Counted from the stretch's first letter, positions 1-11,687 are shown. The stretch: DNA of 64,000 bases from Oceanococcus atlanticus (GCF_002088235.1 NZ_AQQV01000001.1:124001-188000); one strand, 5' to 3'. Translations and numbers: made by a program. Notes: generated by a model not told the origin, from the letters alone.

Positions 1-521
1 TGTCTTTGCTTGCTGGTCTGGACCAGCCCAGCGCCGGACGTATCCTACTTGACGGCCACGCGCTCAATGGCCTGGACGAGGAACAACGCGCCAAAGTGCG
101 CGCCGGGCGCGTGGGCTTCGTGTTTCAGTCCTTTCAGCTGCTCAGCGGTTTTACCGCCTTGGAAAACGTGCGCCTGTCTGCTGAACTGGCCGGCTTGAGC
201 GACGCCCGTGAGCGCGCGATCAGCGCCCTCAAGGATGTCGAACTGGGCCACCGCCTGGAGCATTTGCCGCGCCAGCTGTCCGGCGGCGAAAAGCAGCGAG
301 TCGCGCTGGCCCGGGCCTTTGTCGCCAGGCCGGCCATCCTGTTTGCCGATGAACCCACCGGCAACCTGGACGCGGCCACCGGCGCGCACATCGTGGAACT
401 GATGTTCGCGCTCAACGCGCAGCACGGCACCACCTTGGTGCTGGTGACGCATGACGAAGCCCTGGCCGCACGCTGCCAGCGCCAGTTGCGCTTGCGTGAC
501 GGCCAGCTCGTCAACGCCTAG
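1..521 (+). CDS. ABC transporter ATP-binding protein, LolD/YbbA type (5' truncated)
   Basis: The gene enters from the left edge; the reading frame is open from base 3 and about 172 residues are visible. The Walker A loop lies outside the window, but the Q-loop (FQSFQL), ABC signature (LSGGEKQRVALARA), Walker B with D-loop (LFADEPTGNLD) and H-loop (VTHD) are all present, in the order of the MacB/LolD/YbbA subfamily. Such ATPases power MacB-type permeases that act on periplasmic or outer-leaflet lipophilic substrates rather than importing solutes. The FtsX-type permease starts 9 bases downstream, so the two form one transporter. The pair resembles YbbA-YbbP; which of the sister families it belongs to cannot be settled from the C-terminal part alone. 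Confidence 0.9.
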   Translation, partial: SLLAGLDQPSAGRILLDGHALNGLDEEQRAKVRAGRVGFVFQSFQLLSGFTALENVRLSAELAGLSDARERAISALKDVELGHRLEHLPRQLSGGEKQRVALARAFVARPAILFADEPTGNLDAATGAHIVELMFALNAQHGTTLVLVTHDEALAARCQRQLRLRDGQLVNA

Positions 522-530
522 GAGAACATC

Positions 531-3005
531 ATGAACTGGCGTTTACGCTGGGCGCGCCACCACCTCAGCGCCCTCATCCACGACAGCGAACTGCGCGTAC
601 TCGGCCTGGCGCTGGTTTGCGCGGTAGCCGCCAGCAGCGCGGTGCAGCTGTTCGGCGACCGCATGGCCCGGGCGATCACCGCACAAAGCGGTGAATCGCT
701 GGGCGCGGATCTGATCATCAGCGCGCGCAGCCCGATCGATGACACAGCGATCAGCGCACTCAACCCGCAGCTGCGCATGGCCAGAACCATTCACCTGCCC
801 TCGGTGATCTGGTTTGGCGACAGCAATCATCTGGCCGGACTAAAAGCGGTGGATGAGCACTATCCATTGAAGGGTGAGTTGCGCACCGCCGCCGCACCGC
901 TGCACGAAGAACGTGTTGCACGGCAGATTCCCGAGCCGGGCAGCGCCTGGGTCGACGCCCAGCTGTGGAGCGAGCTGCGCCTGCAGCGCGATGCCACGAT
1001 CGAGGTCGGTGCCACAACCTTGCGTGTGTCGCGCCTGCTGACCTACGAGCCGGATCGCGGCTCAGGCTTTGTCGACATCGCACCACGCCTGCTCATCAAC
1101 ATGCAGGATCTGCCGGCGACCAAGCTGCTGCAACCCGGCAGCCGCGCCCAGTACCGCGTGCTGGTCAGCGGCGATGAAGACAGCCTGCAACAGGTCAAGG
1201 CGCTGGAATTCCCACCCGATACGCAGCTCAGTACACCCGCCGACGCACGCCCGGAAATTCGCAGCGCAGTGAGTCGGGCTGAGAGTTTTCTGGCCTTGGC
1301 CAGCATGACCGCCAGCCTGCTAGGCGCCATCGCCGTGGGCCTGTGCGCGCATCAATACGGCCAGCGTCTGCGTGCCGATGTTGCCCTGCTACGCTGCCTG
1401 GGGGCCGCGCGCCGGGATATTCTCGGCGCCTTGCTGATCAGCCTTCTGACCATGGCCAGTGTGGCCGGTGGGCTGGGCGCTGCGATCGGCTGGGCTGTGC
1501 AATTCCTGCTGCAGGATTTGGCCCAACTGATGCTGCTGCCAAGCCTGCCGCCGCCGCATCCGCTGGCACTGGCTCAGGCCTGGCTGATTGCCCTGATTCT
1601 GCTCGCCGGCTTTGCCCTGCCGCCACTGCTGGACGCAACCCGGGCGGCGCCGATTGCCGTGCTGCGCAATGACAACCCACAGCAGCGCTCCGGCTGGGGC
1701 TGGCAATTTGCCGCACTGGCCGGGTTGGTCGGCCTGCTGGCCTTGCAGGCCCCGACCTGGAGCATGCTCGGCGCGGTGATCGCTGGCCAGGCGCTGACCG
1801 CAGCGCTGCTGGCGGTGTTGAGCCTGGCTATCCTGGCGCTGCTGCGACCATTGCGCCATGCCGCGCTGCGCGGCTGGCGTCTGGGCCTGGGCAATCTGTT
1901 GCGCCGCACCGGCCTGTCGATTGCCCAGAGCATGGCGCTGGGCCTGGGCCTGCTGGCGCTGCTGCTGCTCACCGTGGTGCGTCACGATCTGCTGCAGGGC
2001 TGGCAGAACAAGCTGCCGCCCGACACCCCGAACCAGTTCCTCATCAACATCCAGAGCGACCAGGTCGAACCTCTGCAGGCGTTCCTGAAAGCCCGCGGGG
2101 TAACCGCTCAGCGCATCTGGCCGATGGCCCGAGCGCGCCTGGTGGCGGTCAACGACCAGCCCGTTGATGCCGACAGTTTCAGCGATCCGGAAACCCAGCG
2201 CTGGATCAACCGGGACTTCAATCTGTCCTGGGCCGATCAACTTGGTGATGACAACCGCATGGTCGAGGGGCAGTTCTGGGGCCCAGAAGCCCACGGACAA
2301 GCGCTGATCTCGGCCGAGCTTTACGTGCAGGAGCGTCTGGGTGTGGGCATCGGCGACACCCTCAGCCTGGACTTTGCCGGTGATGTCCGGCGTTTCACCA
2401 TCCACCATCTGCGCGAGGTTGACTGGGAATCCTTCCAGCCCAATTTCTTCTTGCTCACCCCGCCCGGGGTGCTCGACGATGTGCCTGCAACCTGGCTGAC
2501 CAGCTTCTACCTGCCCCCGGAACAACGCAGCGCAATGCGCGACCTGAACCAGACTTTCCCCGGCGTCACAGTGCTCGACCTGGATGCGCTGATGGATCAG
2601 GTGCGCACGATCATGCAGCGCATTGTCGGCGCGCTGGAAATGGTCTTCGTGTTCACCGTGGCGGCGGGACTGATCGTGCTGCTGGCGGCCATGGAAGCCG
2701 GCCGCCACGAACGCCGCCGTGAGATTGCCCTGATGCGCACCCTGGGCGCCTCGCGCCGGGAAGTGCGCCAGGCTCTGCTCAGCGAGTTCGCCGCGCTAGG
2801 GGCGCTCAGCGGTCTGGTCGCCGCACTGTGCGCCCAGGCGGTCGGCTGGGTGCTGGCGGCCCAAGTGTTCGAGATTCCCTATGAAATCCGCTGGCTGACT
2901 GTGGTGGGCAGTGCAGCCGCCGGGGCCGTTCTCGTTTGCGCCCTGGCTTGGCTGAGCCTGCGTCCGGTGACCAACACGCCACCGGACCGCATCCTGCGCG
3001 AATGA
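531..3005 (+). CDS. FtsX/MacB-type ABC permease (YbbP-like)
   Basis: An 824-residue integral membrane protein whose ATG follows an AGGAGA ribosome-binding site 9 bases after the ATPase stop. It has an N-terminal membrane anchor (about 20-42), a periplasmic domain, a first FtsX-type block of helices (about 255-400), further helices (about 390-490), a second periplasmic region, and a C-terminal FtsX block (about 700-815) containing the typical cytoplasmic stretch ERRREIALMRTLGASR. This duplicated layout and length match YbbP rather than LolC/LolE. YbbA-YbbP function is poorly defined; a role in releasing lipophilic compounds or envelope lipids is inferred from the family. The stop codon abuts the stop of the convergent yhbY gene with no bases between them. 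Confidence 0.88.
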   Translation: MNWRLRWARHHLSALIHDSELRVLGLALVCAVAASSAVQLFGDRMARAITAQSGESLGADLIISARSPIDDTAISALNPQLRMARTIHLPSVIWFGDSNHLAGLKAVDEHYPLKGELRTAAAPLHEERVARQIPEPGSAWVDAQLWSELRLQRDATIEVGATTLRVSRLLTYEPDRGSGFVDIAPRLLINMQDLPATKLLQPGSRAQYRVLVSGDEDSLQQVKALEFPPDTQLSTPADARPEIRSAVSRAESFLALASMTASLLGAIAVGLCAHQYGQRLRADVALLRCLGAARRDILGALLISLLTMASVAGGLGAAIGWAVQFLLQDLAQLMLLPSLPPPHPLALAQAWLIALILLAGFALPPLLDATRAAPIAVLRNDNPQQRSGWGWQFAALAGLVGLLALQAPTWSMLGAVIAGQALTAALLAVLSLAILALLRPLRHAALRGWRLGLGNLLRRTGLSIAQSMALGLGLLALLLLTVVRHDLLQGWQNKLPPDTPNQFLINIQSDQVEPLQAFLKARGVTAQRIWPMARARLVAVNDQPVDADSFSDPETQRWINRDFNLSWADQLGDDNRMVEGQFWGPEAHGQALISAELYVQERLGVGIGDTLSLDFAGDVRRFTIHHLREVDWESFQPNFFLLTPPGVLDDVPATWLTSFYLPPEQRSAMRDLNQTFPGVTVLDLDALMDQVRTIMQRIVGALEMVFVFTVAAGLIVLLAAMEAGRHERRREIALMRTLGASRREVRQALLSEFAALGALSGLVAALCAQAVGWVLAAQVFEIPYEIRWLTVVGSAAAGAVLVCALAWLSLRPVTNTPPDRILRE

Positions 3006-3359
3006 TCAGCGACGCGTCCGCGGCGGGTTCTTTTTTGCCCGGGCCTGGGCAGCCGTCGCCTGGGCGGCGCGCTCGGCCTTGCGCTGCAGGGTCTTGGACG
3101 GACGGTACAGAATGACCACGGCACCGATGGTTGAGACGATCTCGGCCTTGACCGCAGCAGCCAGCTCGACCGCCATCTCGGCGCGCTCGTCACGCTCTGC
3201 ACCGGCCAGACGCACCTTGATCAGTTCATGATGCTCAATGGCCTGATCGGTCTCGGCAATAATCGCCTCGGTCACCCCCTTGCCACCGGTTTGAATAATC
3301 GCCGACAAACTGTGGGCACGGGCTTTGAGTTCGCGTTTCTGCGCAGATGTCAGGCTCAT
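3006..3359 (-). CDS. yhbY: Ribosome assembly RNA-binding protein YhbY (CRM domain)
   Basis: A 117-residue protein starting MSLTSAQKRELKA; the frame is open nine codons further upstream, but the family normally begins here. It consists of a single CRM (KH-like) RNA-binding domain, with the characteristic GKGV turn near residue 26 and the later segment G-A-V-V-I-L-Y-R. A basic C-terminal tail (about 95-117, rich in K, R and A) extends the domain. Family members bind pre-50S ribosomal particles. In many gammaproteobacteria yhbY lies divergent from rlmE-ftsH; here the divergent neighbour is instead a secreted repeat protein. The gene converges end-to-end with the upstream permease. Confidence 0.9.
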   Translation of the reverse strand: MSLTSAQKRELKARAHSLSAIIQTGGKGVTEAIIAETDQAIEHHELIKVRLAGAERDERAEMAVELAAAVKAEIVSTIGAVVILYRPSKTLQRKAERAAQATAAQARAKKNPPRTRR

Positions 3360-3516
3360 ACACACTCTCCGGTACAAGGGCCGCAATTTGCAGTCGGCTG
3401 GAAAAAAACGTATTCAGGCATTCACAGTACATCCTGGGACGGCGGCGAATTGTACGCGCGCCGGTGATCGGAAAACCAATAACGGATTCTCTAACACCTT
3501 GTCTTTTCCCCACCAC

Positions 3517-5448
3517 ATGCGGCCGCTGACCCGCGCCCTCAGTCTGCTGGCCTTGAGCCTGGGTCTGAGCCTGAGCACGTCGGCAGCAGCCAGTAATGAC
3601 GCGCGCTTGCAGTCGATCAAGCAACAAACCCTGGCGCTATACACTTTGCGCCTGGCCGACCAGCGCCAGTTTTCCTCCAGCGCCAGCGTACTCATCGGCC
3701 AACGCAACCCCGGCGTGCGCCTGCAGCGCGTGCGCATTGCGGTGGATGGTCAACTGCACATCGACTATGCCTACCATGGCAGCGAAGCTGCCCTGCTGGC
3801 CGCCGATGCCATGCACAAGCTGGGACTGGTCAATCTGGCCGGCGGCCCGCATGAAATCAGTGTCGAAATGCAGTGGGCCCAGCAAGGCGGTACCTACACC
3901 GAGGCGCGCACGCAAACCCTGCGGCTGGACACCTGGCCGCGCGGCTTCTCGGTCCAGCTTGATGCGCGCGAACGTGGCAGCCAGCGTATCGCAATCCAGA
4001 CCCCAATCGACGGCGCCGGCATCTTGCGCAGCGCACGTTTCGAGCTGGCCCTGGGCCGCGCGCTTAAAGCGGTGACCCAGATGCAGATGCTGGCCCATGT
4101 CGACCCTGTTCTTGCCGGCACAGCCAGTGCCCAGGAACTGCTCGCCCAGAGTCTGGCTGCCTGGGGCCTGGACAGTGCTGCTCAGGCCACCTACAGCCAG
4201 CTCAGCCAAGCCCGAACCGACAACGAAACACGCAACCGGGCGCGCCTGCGCGCGGCCGAGCTGGCCTTGCAGCTGGGCCAGATGGATGAAGCAGGCGAAC
4301 GCCTAAACGCGGGCACCAACAACTGGTCGGCCGAGCAACAGGCTGCGGCCAAGCTGCTCGATGCACGCCGCCTGCTGGCCCAGAACAAGGTTGAAGCCGC
4401 ACTCAAGCAAACGACTGACGCCGGGCCGGCCCTGCTGCGCTACAACCTCGCCGTGGCCTTGATCGACAGCCGCCAGGACGACGCTGCGGACCGCTTGCTG
4501 GAAACCCTGGCTACGGCGCCCGCACCGGCGGATGAATACCACGCGCGCATTCAGGATCTGGCTCAGCTCAAACTCGGCTACCGTCATCTGCGCTTCGGCC
4601 GCGCCGAGGCCGCCCAGGCCATGCTCAGCCGTATGCGTCTGGGCAGTCCGTATACCAACCGCGCCCTGCTCGGTCGGGGCTGGAGCAAGCTGCTGCCGCT
4701 GGCCCTGCAGCAAGGGCGCCTGATCGCTGTGCCGGATGACGGCTTCCGCCCCTTGTTCGTGCAAGCCATTGACGCGGCGCTGCGCCAGCCCGGCAATGCC
4801 TCGCGTGCGGCGGTGCGCGACGCCATCACCGACTGGGCCCGCCTGCAGGATCAGGATCCCTTCGATGCGGCCGTTCAGGAGGCTCTGGTCGCCACGCCCT
4901 ATGCGCTGCTCAAACTGGGCGAGTACGCCCGGGCGATCCAGTACAGCGAAAAAGCGATTGCTCGCCTGGAACTGATTCGTGACGACCTCAAGGCCGGCAT
5001 GCGCCAGTCACGCAAGGGGCTGGCCCTGAACGGCGCCGAACTGGTGCGTGAGCAGTGGCCGCCGGAACCGGCAGCCTGGGCCCGGCGCTACGCCACCGGC
5101 GCCTGGTGGCGCAGTGACGCGGACCCGCTACCCATTCCGGACAACGCCTACCGCCCCCGGCTGCTGCTGGACGGTGACACCCTGACCATGCTCAACGACA
5201 TGCACATGCTGAACGAGGTCGAACAGCTCACCGATGCCATTGCCGAGCACCCGGACCTCAAGCTACGCGCCACCCAGCTGCGCAAACGCATCGAATCCGA
5301 GCGCCAGGCGCAGCAGAAAAACCTGGATCGTCAGGCTTATTACTGGATGTACCAGGAACTTGAGCGGGCAACCCGCTATTTGATCATGGCCCGCTTCAGC
5401 CTGGGGCATGCCTACGCCCACGAAAATGCCGCAGGAGAACAGCCATGA
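3517..5448 (+). CDS. Secreted helical (TPR-like) repeat protein of unknown function
   Basis: A 643-residue protein if started at the ATG that opens a clear signal peptide (MRPLTRALSLLALSLGLSLS, cleavage near TSAAA-SN); the open frame upstream is probably not translated. After about 170 residues of mixed, probably beta-rich sequence, residues about 175-560 are alanine/leucine-rich paired helices of tetratricopeptide style (LAAWGLDSAAQATYSQL, AELALQLGQMDEAGERL). The last 100 residues are charged and helical (RIESERQAQQKNLDRQ). No catalytic motif is recognised. It overlaps the next small gene by ATGA, so the two are translationally coupled. A periplasmic scaffold or assembly factor is conceivable, but the function is not known. 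Confidence 0.75.
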   Translation: MRPLTRALSLLALSLGLSLSTSAAASNDARLQSIKQQTLALYTLRLADQRQFSSSASVLIGQRNPGVRLQRVRIAVDGQLHIDYAYHGSEAALLAADAMHKLGLVNLAGGPHEISVEMQWAQQGGTYTEARTQTLRLDTWPRGFSVQLDARERGSQRIAIQTPIDGAGILRSARFELALGRALKAVTQMQMLAHVDPVLAGTASAQELLAQSLAAWGLDSAAQATYSQLSQARTDNETRNRARLRAAELALQLGQMDEAGERLNAGTNNWSAEQQAAAKLLDARRLLAQNKVEAALKQTTDAGPALLRYNLAVALIDSRQDDAADRLLETLATAPAPADEYHARIQDLAQLKLGYRHLRFGRAEAAQAMLSRMRLGSPYTNRALLGRGWSKLLPLALQQGRLIAVPDDGFRPLFVQAIDAALRQPGNASRAAVRDAITDWARLQDQDPFDAAVQEALVATPYALLKLGEYARAIQYSEKAIARLELIRDDLKAGMRQSRKGLALNGAELVREQWPPEPAAWARRYATGAWWRSDADPLPIPDNAYRPRLLLDGDTLTMLNDMHMLNEVEQLTDAIAEHPDLKLRATQLRKRIESERQAQQKNLDRQAYYWMYQELERATRYLIMARFSLGHAYAHENAAGEQP

Positions 5449-5717
5449 TGCTGCGCACACTCGCTGCCCTGAGTCTGGCGCTGGCCAGCCTGAACACCAG
5501 CGCAGCCGACGACTTGGGCATGCGCATCAGTGGTGATGACAGCGCCAACTTCGGCCTCACCATCAGCAACTGGATTGAGGGTCAGGATGCCGGCACGCTG
5601 GCCCCCGGCCTGATTCGCGAAGACGCGGTGGCTCTGGACGAATGGCAGCTGCGCATGCAGATCCGCATGGAACGCGCGGTGTCACCACCGGGCGCGCCCA
5701 TCAATCAGACGCGCTGA
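5445..5717 (+). CDS. Small exported protein of unknown function
   Basis: A 90-residue protein with a signal peptide (MMLRTLAALSLALASLNTSA, cleavage before ADDLG), leaving about 70 mature, mostly polar residues. Its ATG overlaps the stop of the preceding helical-repeat gene (ATGA), and AGGAG lies just upstream inside that gene, so it is expressed with it. The mature part contains no cysteine and no recognised motif. The tight coupling suggests that it works with, or is a subunit of, the larger secreted protein; this is inference only. Confidence 0.65.
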   Translation: MMLRTLAALSLALASLNTSAADDLGMRISGDDSANFGLTISNWIEGQDAGTLAPGLIREDAVALDEWQLRMQIRMERAVSPPGAPINQTR

Positions 5718-5735
5718 GGTTCAGCACGATACGGC

Positions 5736-6152
5736 TCAGGCGATGCGCTTGAGCCCCATCTTGAGAGCCTGGGACAGGCCCAGCTCCAGGGCGCGACCGA
5801 TCGGCGCCAGCGGCGCTTCGAAATCAATCGTCCAGGTCACCTGGCTGCCACGCTCGGTGGCAGCGAAGTCCAGGCGCCCTTTGTGATTGCGCACCGGGCC
5901 ACCATTGCGGGTGATGCGGTACTCGATGAATTCGTCGGCCTGCGCAGCCGTCACGGTTTCCTCGATACCCAGCGGCGGCGGCCCCATGCGGCGCACCGAA
6001 CCCGCACCGTTGACGTCGGGCTGACCGTCACGAATACGACGCACCGGAATCAGGAACACTTTGTTCAGCTTGTTGTGATCGGCCAGCGCCGCAAACAGCT
6101 CGCCGACCGGGCGCGCCGAGTCCTGGGTAATACGAATATGGTGTTGCGACAT
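5736..6152 (-). CDS. SRPBCC (START-like) family protein
   Basis: A 138-residue soluble protein with the pattern of the SRPBCC/polyketide-cyclase-like fold: an N-terminal strand (HHIRITQDSAR), a helix beginning PVGELFAALADH, a series of strands including GSVRRMGPPPLGIEETV and YRITRNGGPV, the strand GSQVTWTIDFEAP, and a long C-terminal helix (IGRALELGLSQALKMGLKRI). The fold forms a deep hydrophobic ligand pocket, usually for lipids or aromatic compounds; the ligand cannot be read from sequence. The gene sits 10 bases after secF on the same strand and is probably the last gene of the tgt-yajC-secDF transcript, without an obvious functional link to secretion. Confidence 0.8.
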   Translation of the reverse strand: MSQHHIRITQDSARPVGELFAALADHNKLNKVFLIPVRRIRDGQPDVNGAGSVRRMGPPPLGIEETVTAAQADEFIEYRITRNGGPVRNHKGRLDFAATERGSQVTWTIDFEAPLAPIGRALELGLSQALKMGLKRIA

Positions 6153-6162
6153 AACAAAGTCC

Positions 6163-7104
6163 TCAGACTTGGGCGCCGTTATCGTCCAGCCCTTCAGCTG
6201 GCGGCGGCGGAATCAGATCATCACGCTTGAGCCCCAACGCCAAAGAGACATTGCCGGCCACGTAAATCGACGAGTATGTACCCACGCCCACGCCGATCAG
6301 CAGAGCCAGCGAGAAACCAGACAAGGCTTCACCGCCGATCAAGAACAGCGCGATCAAGACGATCATGGTGGTCAGCGAGGTCATCAATGTGCGCGAAAGC
6401 ATCTCGTTGATCGAACGGTTCATGACCTCGACCTCGTCACCACCGGTTTTGCGCCGGTAGTTTTCACGGCAGCGGTCGAACACCACAATGGTGTCGTTCA
6501 GCGAGTAACCGATCACGGCCAGAAGCGCTGCCAGCACCGACAAGTCGAAATCGAGCTGCAGCAGCGAAAAGATCCCCAGCACGATGAACACATCGTGGCC
6601 CAGTGCGGCCACGGCGCCCGCCGAGAATTTCCAGTGGAAGCGAAAAACCACGTACAGGAAAATGCACGACAGGGCCCAAATCATGGCCAGGCCGCCGTCC
6701 ACAGTCAGCTCTTCACCAACCTGCGGCCCCACAAACTCGACTCGGCGCAAGTCCACGGCCGTGCCGTCGCTACGCAGCGCCGCATAGACCTGCTCGCTGA
6801 GTTCACTGGCATCTTCCGATTCGCGCGGTGGCAAGCGAATCATCACATCATCCGCGGCACCGAAATGCTGAACGATGGCATCGCCAAAATCATTCGCCGC
6901 AAGCACCTCGCGTACGCTGCTCAGTTCCACCGCTTCCGGGTAGCCGACCTCGACCAGCACCCCGCCGGTGAAATCGATGCCGAAGTTGAGCCCGCGTGTG
7001 GCAATCAGCGCGAATGAGGCTATCACCAGCAACAGTGACATCACACCGCTGATCTTGCGGATACCCATGAAGTTGTAGTTCGTGGGTTTGGAAAACATGC
7101 GCAT
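6163..7104 (-). CDS. secF: Protein translocase subunit SecF
   Basis: 313 residues, normal for SecF. A first membrane helix (about 16-36) is followed by the family motif GLNFGIDFTGG (about 39-49), a periplasmic domain, and five C-terminal helices with the conserved stretch IGYSLNDTIVVFDRCREN (about 195-212). With SecD it forms the RND-type complex that uses proton motive force to pull preproteins through SecYEG. Start MRMFSKPTNYNF is usual for the family. It lies 18 bases downstream of secD in the queA-tgt-yajC-secD-secF order. Confidence 0.97.
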   Translation of the reverse strand: MRMFSKPTNYNFMGIRKISGVMSLLLVIASFALIATRGLNFGIDFTGGVLVEVGYPEAVELSSVREVLAANDFGDAIVQHFGAADDVMIRLPPRESEDASELSEQVYAALRSDGTAVDLRRVEFVGPQVGEELTVDGGLAMIWALSCIFLYVVFRFHWKFSAGAVAALGHDVFIVLGIFSLLQLDFDLSVLAALLAVIGYSLNDTIVVFDRCRENYRRKTGGDEVEVMNRSINEMLSRTLMTSLTTMIVLIALFLIGGEALSGFSLALLIGVGVGTYSSIYVAGNVSLALGLKRDDLIPPPPAEGLDDNGAQV

Positions 7105-7122
7105 AATCTGATTCCTCGCCCG

Positions 7123-8988
7123 TTAAACCGGCAGGTCGTCGCGGCGGGTTCCGCCGTACAGTGCATTGACGAGCACGCGGGTGCCCAAAATGGCGGTGAA
7201 CATGGATGACAGCACGCCGATCGACAGGGTCACGGCAAAGCCTTTGATCGGGCCGGTGCCAAACACAAACAGCACGATGGCCGCGATCAGCGTGGTGATG
7301 TTGGCATCCGCAATGGTTACAAAAGCTTTTTCGTAACCTGAACGGATGGCCTGCTGGGCGCCGGAGCCATCAATCAATTCCTCGCGGATGCGCTCGAAAA
7401 TCAGCACATTGGCGTCCACAGCCATACCCACGGTCAGCACAATCCCGGCGATACCAGGCAAGGTCAGCGTGGCCTGCAGCAGCGACAGCGCCGCAATGAT
7501 CAGCACCAGGTTCATGAACAGGGCCAGATTGGCGATCAAGCCGAACACACGGTAGTACAGCACCATCAGCACGACCACCAGGGCGAAACCGATCAACACG
7601 GCCTCCATGCCCTGATCGATGTTGTCCTGCCCCAGGCTCGGGCCAATGGTGCGTTCCTCGACGATGGCGATGGGCGCGGCCAGCGCACCCGAGCGCAGCA
7701 GCAAGGACAGGTCATGGGCTTCCTTGCTGGTCAGGCCGGTGGTCTGAAAGCGCTTGCCGAACACGCCGCGCACTGTCGCCACGCTGATGACTTCCTCGGT
7801 TTCGATGCGCTGACGCACCTCTTCCCCGGCGGCGTTGCGACTGATACGGATATCGGTTTCCTTGAACAGCACCGCCATCAGGCGGCCGACGTTGCTCTCA
7901 GTGAAACCGAACATCGACTTGGCGCCTGCACCGTTCAAGGTGACCGAAACGGCCGGCGTACCGGACTCCTGATCAATCGTCGCCGCGGCGTCGATGATCT
8001 GGCTGCCAGTGGCAATGACATCGGACTTGAGCAAGATCGGACGCCCGGTACCGCGTTCATAGAACAGATCGGTATCGGCCGGCACCACGCCCGTGCGGTC
8101 GGCCAACTGCGCGTCCTCACGCTCGGCCACCGCACGATATTCCAGCGTCGCCGTAGCATCGAGAATGGACTTGGCCTGCGTCGGGTCCTTGACGCCCGGC
8201 AACTGGACCAAAATGCGGTCACGGCCCTGGCGCTGGACCAGCGGCTCGGCCACGCCCAGCTGATTGACACGATTGCGCAGGGTGGTCAGGTTCTGCTTGA
8301 CCGAGAAATCAACCAGCCGGTTAACCTCTTCTTCCGACATCGCCGCGCGCAGGGTCAGCGCTTCATCCGACGTCGGCTCAATGCTCAGCTCGCGGAACTC
8401 TTCGCGGATCGCCCGCAGGGCGGCATCGCGGGTTTCGATGTCGCCAAAATCAAGCTCCACCGCGCCATCAGCCTGGCGCCGCCCGGTATAGCGAATCGGC
8501 GGCTCGTGGTTACGCAGGAAGCTGGGCAGGTCACGGGCGTATTGCTCGGCCGCGCTGCTCAGCACGTATTCGACGTCCACCTCCATCAGGAAGTGCACAC
8601 CACCACGCAGGTCCAGCCCCAGAGCCATAGGTTGGCCACCCAGTCCGAGCAACCAGCCCGGAGTGCGCGGAATCATGGTCATGGCCACGATGTAGTCGTA
8701 GCCCAGGGTACGCTTGAGCGCATCCGCTGCGGGCAGCTGACTGTCTTCGTGGTCGAGACGAATCTCCACCCGCCCCTGCTCGTCAAAACGGCTGGTATAG
8801 GCCTCGATGCCGGCGCGCTTGAGCGCCGCTTCAACCCGATTCAGCTCCTGCGGCGTGGCCGCATCGCCGCTGTCCGGCGACACCAGCAGAGCCGCATCCT
8901 CACCATAAATATTGGGCAAGGCGTAGAGGAAGCCGCTGGCCACAACGGCAATCAGCAGCAGCACTTTCCACAGGGGAGATTTGTTCAT
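7123..8988 (-). CDS. secD: Protein translocase subunit SecD
   Basis: 621 residues from the ATG at MNKSPLWKVLLL; the frame runs 17 codons further upstream, but this start gives the expected N-terminal membrane helix. The motif LGLDLRGGVHFLMEVD (near residue 120) and the large P1 head follow. Then come the C-terminal helices with IVLTVGMAVDANVLIFERIREE, the counterpart of the SecF transmembrane motif. SecD/F/YajC associates with SecYEG and promotes late steps of protein export across the inner membrane. The gene follows yajC by about 140 bases and precedes secF by 18. Confidence 0.97.
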   Translation of the reverse strand: MNKSPLWKVLLLIAVVASGFLYALPNIYGEDAALLVSPDSGDAATPQELNRVEAALKRAGIEAYTSRFDEQGRVEIRLDHEDSQLPAADALKRTLGYDYIVAMTMIPRTPGWLLGLGGQPMALGLDLRGGVHFLMEVDVEYVLSSAAEQYARDLPSFLRNHEPPIRYTGRRQADGAVELDFGDIETRDAALRAIREEFRELSIEPTSDEALTLRAAMSEEEVNRLVDFSVKQNLTTLRNRVNQLGVAEPLVQRQGRDRILVQLPGVKDPTQAKSILDATATLEYRAVAEREDAQLADRTGVVPADTDLFYERGTGRPILLKSDVIATGSQIIDAAATIDQESGTPAVSVTLNGAGAKSMFGFTESNVGRLMAVLFKETDIRISRNAAGEEVRQRIETEEVISVATVRGVFGKRFQTTGLTSKEAHDLSLLLRSGALAAPIAIVEERTIGPSLGQDNIDQGMEAVLIGFALVVVLMVLYYRVFGLIANLALFMNLVLIIAALSLLQATLTLPGIAGIVLTVGMAVDANVLIFERIREELIDGSGAQQAIRSGYEKAFVTIADANITTLIAAIVLFVFGTGPIKGFAVTLSIGVLSSMFTAILGTRVLVNALYGGTRRDDLPV

Positions 8989-9129
8989 GTGACGTCCCGG
9001 CAGGCAACGCGGTAAGCGCGTGACACTGCGATGAAGCAACGATCAGGCAGCGGGGCCCCATCGAAAAACCGACGAAGGCACCGCTCCCAGGCGCCGTCGT
9101 CGGGTGAATGTCGGTCTATGTGGGGCGAA

Positions 9130-9462
9130 TCAGAGCTGTTTCAAGCTGCCTTTGGGCAAAACCTGGGCAAGCGCAGCTTTCTGCACTTTGACCTCGGTGC
9201 CTTCAGCGATCTCGACCGTCATGTAGACCTCACCCACCGCGGTCACACGACCAGCCAGACCACCGCTGGTGACCACTTCATCACCTTTGCTGATGCCGGA
9301 GACCATCGATTTGTGTTCTTTGTTCCGCTTCATCTGCGGACGAATCAGCATGAAGTAGAACAGCACGATCAAAGCCACCAGCGGAAACAGCTGCGCCATC
9401 AGGCTGGGCTGTGCGGCGGAACCGGCCTGCTGGGCCATTGCGGAGGAAATCAACCAATCCAT
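9130..9462 (-). CDS. yajC: Preprotein translocase subunit YajC
   Basis: 110 residues with one membrane helix (about 24-42, LFPLVALIVLFYFMLIRPQ) ending in the diagnostic IRPQMKR. A small cytoplasmic domain follows, with G-D-E-V-V-T-S-G-G-L-A-G and a strand-rich C-terminus. YajC is an accessory part of the SecDF complex. Order tgt-yajC-secD-secF is the standard gammaproteobacterial arrangement, and the 35-base gap from tgt suggests cotranscription. Confidence 0.95.
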   Translation of the reverse strand: MDWLISSAMAQQAGSAAQPSLMAQLFPLVALIVLFYFMLIRPQMKRNKEHKSMVSGISKGDEVVTSGGLAGRVTAVGEVYMTVEIAEGTEVKVQKAALAQVLPKGSLKQL

Positions 9463-9497
9463 TGCTTATCCCATTGGGGTCGCGAAAAAGAGCCGGA

Positions 9498-11623
<2,126 letters not shown>

Positions 11624-11687
11624 GGGATTATCCGGAAGGCCAGTCTGTGCGGCCGCGATCCGGCAAGCGGATTTCCAATCAGGATTA

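Noticed and set aside
7714-9015. A 433-codon open frame on the plus strand opposite secD
   Set aside because: The sequence has no recognised domain, is rich in His/Gln/Arg as expected for an antisense shadow of a GC-rich gene, and lies entirely within secD.
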